Positions 57,300-64,000 of a stretch of DNA of 64,000 nt are shown in pieces (within the stretch, counting starts at the first letter, position 1; every line of letters starts with the position of its first letter). A program made the position numbers and the translations under genes. The DNA comes from Asterias rubens. Its lineage: Eukaryota > Echinodermata > Asteroidea > Forcipulatida > Asteriidae. The stretch covers positions 19,929,685 through 19,993,684 of the forward strand of contig NC_047063.1 in assembly GCF_902459465.1 (NCBI RefSeq). Reading direction: 5' to 3'. The notes beneath the pieces were generated by a model. The model was given only the letters and a program-made list of their open reading frames with translations. It was not told the DNA's origin and made no database searches.

Positions 57300-57783
57300 C
57301 AGTGGGTTCTCATCAAAGCCTGTTCAGCATCTATATGAGGAATGGTGGGCGGTGCTTCCAGTAGTGGACACTAACATTAACATTTAACAATGCTCTTGCA
57401 TTTTAACTATTTTATACAGGTGTAAATAGCCGTAGACCCAGTCACTAACCGAGATTTAAAACAAATATTTAAGGAGTAGACCTACATGTACAGCACCCCA
57501 CCACGTTCTGGATCATGGATGGTTCTTTATTCAGTAACTTGGGCGCTGTACATGGTTCGTACACGCGGATGATGTCAACATTTTTTTGTTTAATTTAAAA
57601 AGAGTACAGCACCCCAGGTACTGTTTCTATGATTATATAAGGCTAAAACAATCTTTTAAAAACATACTACTGGTACTACTTTAAGTTTAATATGGAAGTC
57701 TTTCCCATTTTCTTTACTTTAGTTTACACTACAGTACAGATGAGTTGTTTATTATGTTATAAAAAAACGAATAAATCTTCACT

Positions 57784-57960
57784 CACTTTTCCTGTTAGTG
57801 TTGGTGTATGTATGTAGATTGAGAGAAATGGCTGATTCAACTGCTTTGGCTTGGGTCGAAGTACAGATCGAATTCCTTGTCAGGGATTACCGAGCAGACG
57901 ACCAAACTTCACTTTGTAGCCAGAACTTTAGTCTTTAGTTTTCCTAGGGCGAGGACTCAG
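57784..57960 (-). other. Possible 5' non-coding exon of the periphilin-like gene
   Basis: On minus, ...CACTAACAGGAAAA followed by GTGAGTGAAG is a strong donor (57783 down). No ORF is needed, and the region upstream is a plausible transcription start zone without TATA. This is inference only. Confidence 0.35.
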
Positions 57961-58700
57961 GTCAGGAGTAGGAAGAACCATGAAGAACAAGTGGAATCCT
58001 ATGCAGTGTGTGCTGTGCAGTGTCAGGATCGGTGGGGTGGAGATTCAACAATTTAAAAAAAAGTCATTAGAGTTTTTTAATTTATAGACATACAATGTCA
58101 ATGGTCAACCCGTACAAAAGGTTGCCTGTGTTGTGTCTAGCGTTTACAATTTAAACCCATGCGGCTCAAGACAGTACACAATACCTCTGAAAAGAACATT
58201 GTTAAGCTCAACAAAGTCACAGATAGCACAGATAGGATCTGGACGACACCATTTTTTGTATTGTTTTGTAGACTCTATCACCCACCACCACTAAAACATC
58301 GTTTTATTTTTAGCATGCTGTATGTAAATAACCGCTTGGTGGCGCTCTTGTGTCTGGGTACGTGGGTTAGAAAAAAAAATATTGTTGGCGTTTGTGCCGA
58401 GGTCGGAGTGCGGTGTGGCATAATGCTTGGAGCATAATGTAAGTTTTGGGAGTGTCTTAAGATTATGCATTAAAAACAATAATTAGTTTAAAAGAGTATT
58501 GACACGACTGGCACATGCAGTGTCAGTGGCAGCATAGCCAGTGTCTGGTGTTCATTCCTTGTGACATGGGAAATCATTCATGCACGGACAATTTTATTTC
58601 ACGGGTTAAATTTTTCAAAAATTATTTTGATTTTGTTTTTTATTATAAAAAGAATTTCAACCATGATTATTGATTGATGATGATATAGGACAGAAGTAAA

Positions 58701-58815
58701 GTCTAGACCCAGTAACTGGGTCTGGGGCGTACTCCTTTTTTCGAAATTAAGTAGAATGTCAAAATTTCGAAAAAAGGAGTACGCCCCAGTTACTGGGTCT
58801 AGTCTAGACCCAAGA
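58701..58815. repeat. Perfect 27-bp hairpin with palindromic flanks
   Basis: Positions 58722-58748 and 58763-58789 are exact reverse complements around a 14-base loop. On either side lies an almost perfect palindrome (AGACCCAGTAACTGGGTCT on the left; CCAGTTACTGGGTCTAG on the right). Confidence 0.9.
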
Positions 58816-58992
58816 ACGGGGGCTCTGTAATGTAGTGTTAGTACTCGTTGAAAAAGGAGCCCCAGTTACTTGGTCTAGGGAAAAAGTAATGGTCGAAACC
58901 CTCCATTCTCCACGGACAGGAAGTTGAGGGTCATTAGCCAACCAGACCTGACCTGGCTCATGCATGGACTATACAACGAATGTCATCAAGGG

Positions 58993-59136
58993 TAAAGGCC
59001 CGGTCAACAAATCACGCCCTTGATTGGTGGATTAAGAGGGCACGTATTCTGCGCGAAGCAAGTCATCCTAATGCATTCTCTTTGCTTGGTGATCGTTATC
59101 GTTTTAGTTATCGCTGCAGTGTGACTGGCCCTTTAA
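58993..59136. mobile_element. Palindromic MITE (GATCGTTATCGTT type)
   Basis: The left part (TAAAGGCCCGGTCAACAAATC) is diverged. The right end GTGATCGTTATCG and GCTGCAGTGTGACTGGCC match 26489-26658. Confidence 0.6.
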
Positions 59137-59604
59137 TTAAAGAGGGTTACAATTAACTAGGAAAGAATCCACTATGACTGTGATGAGGATGAAGGGTTAC
59201 ACTTTGGAAAAGTTTCTGTATCCTGCCACCACCTTTCTATTGTTTATAAAATGATATAATTTGAGCTGAGTACAATGAAATATTAATTTGGGTAAAAATT
59301 AGTGAAAAGTGGTGGTAGGAGAAAATCTTCGGAACTACACAATCTATGCTATAAAAGCCTTACACAAACTTCCTTGGATTTGAAGTGCAGCATCTTGGAT
59401 TAGAATAAGAATTGTGCAATCTCACTTGGCTCAGGACACGGTCATCTTGGTTTTTGGTATGGCGACTTCCTTGCTGTCCTTGCCTCCTGGGTACAATATG
59501 TGGTAAATGGTTACCTGCTAAACTGCAGAGTGCAGTGGTGTGAGATGGATGCCTTGTTGGCTGGTTCAGACGCGCCTGACTTGCTGATTCAGACGCAGAG
59601 GAAT

Positions 59605-59925
59605 TCCTTCACAATGACACTGACAGTTAATATTTCACAACTTGACACTGCTGACTGTCAATCTTTCATAATGACACTGACAGTCAATCTTTCACAATGA
59701 CTCTGACAGTTAATTTTTTACAGTGACACTGCTGACAGTCAATCCTTCACAATGACTCTGACAGTCAATCTTTCACAATGACACTGACAGTCTATCCTTC
59801 ACAATGACGCTGACAGTTAATTTTTCACAGTGACACTGCTGACGGTCAATCTTTCACAATGACACTGACAGTCAATCCTTCACAATGACACTAACAGTAA
59901 ATCCCTTCACAATGACACTGTGTGA
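59605..59925 (+). repeat. 26-bp minisatellite upstream of CYP20A1
   Basis: About 12 units of TTCACAATGACACTGACAGT plus CAATCT alternate between a 26-base form and a 29-base form with GCTGACAG. The array ends 75 bases before the first coding exon of CYP20A1. Confidence 0.85.
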
Positions 59926-60031
59926 TGCTCCACGCAAGGAAATTAAAACAGATACTCTATCACCCAGGGCTAACTCGTTGCTTTACTTTTTCTCAACAGC
60001 GACGTAGCACACAAATACACACATCTCCAGG

Positions 60032-60103
60032 ATGCTGGCCTTTGCAATCTTTGCTGTGACGTTTGTAGTCGTGTTGATAGCAGCAGTCATCTACTTTTAC
60101 CCT
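60032..60103 (+). CDS. CYP20A1: CYP20A1 exon 1
   Basis: It encodes the 24-residue membrane anchor ending VIYFYP, with donor GTAAGT. TTTTTCTCAACAG at 59988-60000 looks like an acceptor, so a non-coding 5' exon may exist upstream. Confidence 0.88.
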
Positions 60104-63100
60104 GTAAGTTTAAAGGGCATCCTGGGTTTGTTCAAAAAATCAAATTTTGTTGCCCAACATACAGTGTACACTTAAATTTAACGAGTACAAAGCGTTCAAT
60201 TTTTACAAATGCATGCCTGCAGCTGCTTTTTAACGTATAATCTTGAAATACATTTGTATGAAAAAAAGAAAAAATAGTTGGAACATCAAATTTTGCTGGA
60301 AGAAAATGTTCTGAATTACTACAACAAGATCTACAGGGGACTTGTTAAGGTTGACCAGGGCTATGACAAATGCAATATCTGCCAAGGCCTCGGTACTAAT
60401 CTTGAAATACATTTGTATATAAAGACGAAAACATAGCTGAAACATCAAATGTTCCAAGTGATAAATCTGAATTACTACAACAAGATCTACAGGGAACTTG
60501 TTAAGGTTGACCCAGGCTATGACAAATGCAATATCTGCCAAGGCCTCAGTACCAAATATCTGAAAATCCACCCCATAGAAAATAAAACCGAGATCCCGCC
60601 ACCAGCGGGATCCTGGTTGATTTCATTTGGAAGAAGCGGGATAATATTAAAAACGGGATCCTGGTGGGATTATCATCATCATCATTATCTTCCTATACTG
60701 TGCAGAAACCTTCTCTGGAGTATACTCGCACATTGGTTGAGGTGCAAACTAGCAGGTGCAGAAAAAAATTCAAGGAAAAAAAAAAAAGGCATACTGTGCA
60801 AGTAAAAGCAATTAAGCATTTTGTGTGGGGGGGGGTGGGTAATTAGCTGAAGGTGACACCGTTCAGTCTGGTCTTGAAGACATCCAGAGTTGGTGACTCA
60901 ATAACTTGCTTTGGCAGTGAATTCCTCAGGCGGATGGTGTCTGGAAAGAAGGAGCCTCTCAGTAAGTTTGTGCGGGTGGATGGAACAAGGAATTTATGTT
61001 ATTTCCTCTGGTGGATGACTTGGCTGGGATTAGCTGGTTGTCGGGCATGTCAATGAGTTTGTTGATGACCCGGTACATCATTGAAGCGTTGGAGGAGATG
61101 GCTCGCCTATGTTGTAGAGACTCCCAACCCAGGTTACAGAGCATGGTGTTGACACTAATATCTCTGGAGTAGTCGTTCATAATGTACCGAGCAGCACTAC
61201 GTTGGACAGATTCGATCTTTGAGATGTTCTTTTTGGTGGAAGGATCCCATGCGCAGCTGGCATACTCAGCGATAGGGCGAACGAAGGTGGTGTAGCAGCA
61301 GCTCTTAATTCACGAGGACAGTTGTTCATGTTGCACCGTAGGAAACCAAGCGATTTCTTGCACATTTTGGATGTGGTTTCAACATGTCTGTTCCAGGACA
61401 GGCTGTCTGTGAGTTCTACTCCTAGGTATTTGGCTGATGATACTGCCTCAAGAGGGTGGTCGTGGATAGAATAACTGAACTTCAAGGGTTTGCGGCGTTT
61501 GGTGATGCGGAGTAGTTGGCATTTCGCTGGATGGAACTCCATGAGCCATTTCCTCTCCCACTCCTGCATAGCATTGAGGTCCTGCTGAAGCTGTTGTTTA
61601 TGACACGATAAATAGCACTTTCGTCAGCAAATAGTCGAGCATGGGAGTCTTCAGAAATGCAGTCAGGAAGGTCGATTATATAGGCCAAGAATAGAAGGGG
61701 GCCAAGGAACGTACCCTGGGGCACACCGGATGACACGGGTGATTTAGCTGATGATTGTTTTGTAAGCGGGAATCTATAGGCCTGTCACTGGTAGGGCAAG
61801 CAGCCTGATTGGAATTTCATACCCTTACCTACAAAGATGTAGTCGCAAACTATTGTTGTGCTTGCTATATGATATTGTTGTATGTAAGGCTGGTAAAGGT
61901 GTTTCACGCTAATTTGAGTGGCCCATTTCGAGCAAGATCCCAAGTTGCCCGTGCAGCACCAAGATGGGATACATATTTTTCATTTGGCTACTTTTGTTTC
62001 AAATAGTCTTAGCTCATGGATCAATTGTTGGTGAGTGAACTGAATTGGCTGTTTTGTCTCATTTTCTGTTTTGTTCAAGATAGCGTAGTGATTTGTTGAA
62101 ATGCACAGTGGTTTTGTATTATTAACATACCTATTTATTTTATTTCAGGGCTCAACTAAGACGAGCACTATCCCTGGAATGGATCCAACAGATCCAAGGT
62201 AATGATTATGGAGTAATTCTCTTCTTGGCAGCATGTACAATATTTCTCAGTGAGAAAATATGTGTTTTTGTGTACTGTCTTGCCCACTGTAAATTTAAAT
62301 CCTGACCATCTTATACAGAAGATGTAGACTAGACTGATTTTTGGGCTGAATGTTCTTGATACAGTCAAGCGCACTGAGCTGTGGGTTAAATTTCCTAGCA
62401 GACAGTAATGCTAACCAAGTTCTGCTCTTAGATAATGAGCATGATACCAGCCACAATGGGCATGTGACATTTTGTTTTTGGCTGGTAACCTAAATCTGGT
62501 AAGCAAATCGTTGGGCTTAGATTCTGAAAATTGGCCCCTGGTGTTTTCCCAATAAAGCGAGATATGGGATAGTTATATACCAAGCCCTTTATGTGACGGA
62601 GGGAGCTTTCAGGACGTTCCTATACTCGTAAGAATTACCCCCTAAAACTATCTTGAGCTTCTTGGACCACAATGAAGACAAAATGAGAAGGGAGGTAGGG
62701 CCTACACCATGTCACAAAAAAAATCACCAAATGGTGATAAGAGGTAAAACTAAAGACCCCACATGTTTTATTTTAAATTCTTTCTTCTTGGGGAGACCTC
62801 TCAGTGAAACACTGTTTTTAAACAAGCATCAACATTGTGTTAAGTATTGCACATTGCCCTGGTGGAAGTGGCGGCTCAGTTGTTGACTGTGCTGCAGCAC
62901 CTTGTCAGCCTTTCCAAAGTGCCGTTTGGGTCTCATCATTCAAAATAGTTCTTTTTACATGCCATATAACAATGAGTTGGTCGAGGCTCCTGCAGATAAA
63001 GTAATTAAACAATTGTGTGTATTATTTTCATTTATTGTACAGAGAGGGTAACTTCCCAGATATTGGTGCCGCAGGTAGCATGCATGAGTTTCTTGCAAAC

Positions 63101-63901
63101 CTACATGAGACTTATGGGACCATAGCATCCTTCTGGTTTGGTACAAAGTTCACTGTTAGTATCGCTTCACCAGAGCTATTCAAAGAGCACATGGGAGTAT
63201 TTGATCGACCACGTAAGTACATACAATGGTTATCTCACAAATGTTCAACCATTTTGGGCTCAGAGCACCAGACCTCAAAACTAACACTGGACAGCAGTCC
63301 CAATACCAACAATGCGGCAACTCCAGGACTGCGCCCCCATGACAACCTGAGAACGAAGGGGCCACGGACGCAAGTCTATGCCGAATGATGATGGGCAGTC
63401 CCAATGCCAGTTTTGTTAGTTTTCGTGTTCGTGTGCAAGAGGCGCCTTTTTCAACGCCGGGGTGGGAAGAAAATTTTAGAAGATTTTGGGTTATTTTTTT
63501 CGGCCCGTCATGATTTTTTGTCAGTGGGAATGCCTTGAGAGCTGAATGACAACTGCTTGTATCTGTAGTATTCGTGTGCAAGAGGTGCCAGTTTTTTTTT
63601 ACATAGGGCCAGTACACTTAATTCTGGACAAGTCGGTGGACGAAGGTGATTGAATACAAACATCTCGCCTCAACCCTAAAATAAATCTCTTATTTAAAAT
63701 AAATTTTGTGTATATAACTTTCAATGATGTTGAGAATACGTTTTCTTTTTTTCAGCGGAAGTGTTTGCCTTGTTTAAGCCTCTGATTGGTCGAAGTTCTA
63801 TCCATTATGCTAATAAGGCCGATGGACGGAGGAGACGCATCATGTATGACCCGCCCTTCACACAAGCAAACCTCAGAAACTTCTGTGGTACATTCAACGA
63901 G
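60032..63901 (+). CDS. CYP20A1: Cytochrome P450 20A1, first four coding exons (partial)
   Basis: Exons 60032-60103, 62149-62198, 63043-63212 and 63756-63901 give 438 bases (146 residues), all GT-AG and in phase, and the gene runs off the window. The N-terminus MLAFAIFAVTFVVVLIAAVI is a membrane anchor almost matching the CYP20A1 start. It is followed by the P-G-P-T linker (IPGMDPTDP), GNFPDIGAAGSMHEFL, LHETYGTIASFWFG and FDRP-EVFALFKPLIG. These are the CYP20-specific beta-1 region and B-C region. An in-frame TAG at 60005 precedes the ATG. CYP20A1 is an orphan ER P450 conserved in animals. The heme-binding Cys and I-helix must lie beyond 64000, so catalytic integrity cannot be judged. Confidence 0.9.
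60238..60556 (+). repeat. Tandem duplication of a 159-bp unit in CYP20A1 intron 1
   Basis: TAATCTTGAAATACATTTGTAT, CTGAATTACTACAACAAGATC, TGACAAATGCAATATCTGCC and AAGGCCTC occur twice at an offset of 159 bp (60238-60396 and 60397-60556). Confidence 0.85.
60843..61760 (-). mobile_element. CR1/Jockey-superfamily LINE, 5'-truncated, in CYP20A1 intron 1
   Basis: The minus strand shows, in order, SSGVPQGTFLGPLLF (RT motif 4), LFADE (catalytic FADD with its last Asp changed), WLMEFHPAKCQLLRIT, SAKYLGVEL-D-LSWNRHV, and the C-terminal SFFPDTIRLRNSLPKQVIES...FKTRL ending at a stop at 60843. At least two frameshifts separate the blocks. It lies opposite to the host gene. Confidence 0.85.
62149..62198 (+). 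CDS. CYP20A1: CYP20A1 exon 2
   Basis: Acceptor TTTTATTTCAG, donor GTAATG. The 50 bases encode GSTKTSTIPGMDPTDP, the Pro-rich hinge after the anchor. Confidence 0.88.
62400..62540. mobile_element. M3-family fragment in CYP20A1 intron 2
   Basis: GATACCAGCCACAATGGGCATGTGACA, GGCTGGTAACCTAAATCTGGTAAGC and TTGGCCCC are right-half M3 words, degraded. Confidence 0.45.
63043..63212 (+). CDS. CYP20A1: CYP20A1 exon 3
   Basis: Acceptor TTTATTGTACAG, donor GTAAGT. The 170 bases encode EGNFPDIGAAGSMHEFLANL, HETYGTIASFWFG and SIASPELFKEHM-VFDRP. Confidence 0.92.
63756..63901 (+). CDS. CYP20A1: CYP20A1 exon 4
   Basis: Acceptor CTTTTTTTCAG, donor GTAATA. The 146 bases encode EVFALFKPLIGRSSIHYAN, an Arg-rich RRRRIMYDPPFT (C-helix region that contacts the heme propionates in P450s) and NLRNFCGTFNE. 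It ends in phase 0; the next exon is outside the window. Confidence 0.9.
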
Positions 63902-63972
63902 GTAATATTTTATTGTCAGTAGTGTGGCCATCCCCTATTAAGTTTGTTGTCTTATCCTATGCCTGCAGGGTT

Positions 63973-64000
63973 AAAGGCACTGGACACTATTGGCAATTGT
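63973..64000 (+). mobile_element. M1-family MITE, left end cut by the window edge
   Basis: TTAAAGGCACTGGACACTATTGG is the canonical M1 terminus, in CYP20A1 intron 4. The remainder lies outside. Confidence 0.75.

Noticed and set aside
63017..63388. 123-codon unspliced frame at CYP20A1 exon 3
   Set aside because: It is exon 3 read through its donor into intron. The P450 similarity stops exactly at the GTAAGT at 63213.

Overview
This is a 64-kb piece of an AT-rich animal nuclear genome. Genes are split into small exons with GT-AG introns, intergenic space is wide, and the window is crowded with short inverted-repeat transposons, tRNA-derived SINEs and 5'-truncated retrotransposons. The gene content is metazoan. 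The repeat families, especially the one whose ends read CACTGGACACTATTGGTAATT and the foldback family whose ends read GGGCCCAATTTCATAAAGCTG, look to me like those of sea stars. That taxonomic call is from memory and is not proven here.

Three protein-coding genes can be assembled exon by exon. (1) POLR1G (RNA polymerase I subunit RPA34/PAF49), plus strand, about 20.6-31.1 kb. Seven exons give about 308 residues. Its 5' part lies in a 2.8-kb tandem duplication (16671-19480 and 19543-22321) that carries several related N-terminal exons and whose breakpoint falls inside a coding exon. (2) A periphilin-1-like gene (PPHLN1-like), minus strand, 57034 down to 37200. Nine coding exons give 588 residues: an RRM-like fold, an Arg/Ser domain, a long disordered Ser-Pro-rich region and the periphilin/Lge1 C-terminal helical domain. 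(3) The first four exons (146 residues) of CYP20A1, plus strand, 60032-63901, continuing past the right edge. POLR1G and the periphilin gene converge tail to tail. The periphilin gene and CYP20A1 diverge head to head across about 3 kb.

Layout. 1-1800: no recognisable gene. 1805-2905: fossil retroelements, namely two Penelope-like reverse-transcriptase fragments head to head around a telomere-like GTTAGG tract, then a Ty3/gypsy-type RT fragment. 2922-4975: a 36-bp minisatellite of roughly 57 units. 5.3-16.6 kb: mobile-element and unassigned DNA, with a 734-bp CpG-rich inverted-repeat element (7670-8403) and a tandem array of units of about 420 bp (9.88-12.4 kb). 16.6-31.9 kb: the duplicated block and POLR1G. 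32-37 kb: repeats. 37.2-57.0 kb: the periphilin-like gene, with introns holding SINEs, a 578-bp hAT-type element with a perfect 8-bp target duplication, and a truncated RTE-type LINE. 57-60 kb: the divergent promoter region with a perfect long hairpin and a 26-bp minisatellite. 60-64 kb: CYP20A1 5' exons, with a LINE fossil in intron 1.

The genes form no operon. POLR1G serves rRNA transcription in the nucleolus. Periphilin-type proteins are chromatin/RNA-bound and act in vertebrate HUSH silencing of retroelements. CYP20A1 is a conserved orphan P450. No CRISPR, rRNA or convincing functional tRNA gene was found; the tRNA-like A/B boxes belong to SINEs.
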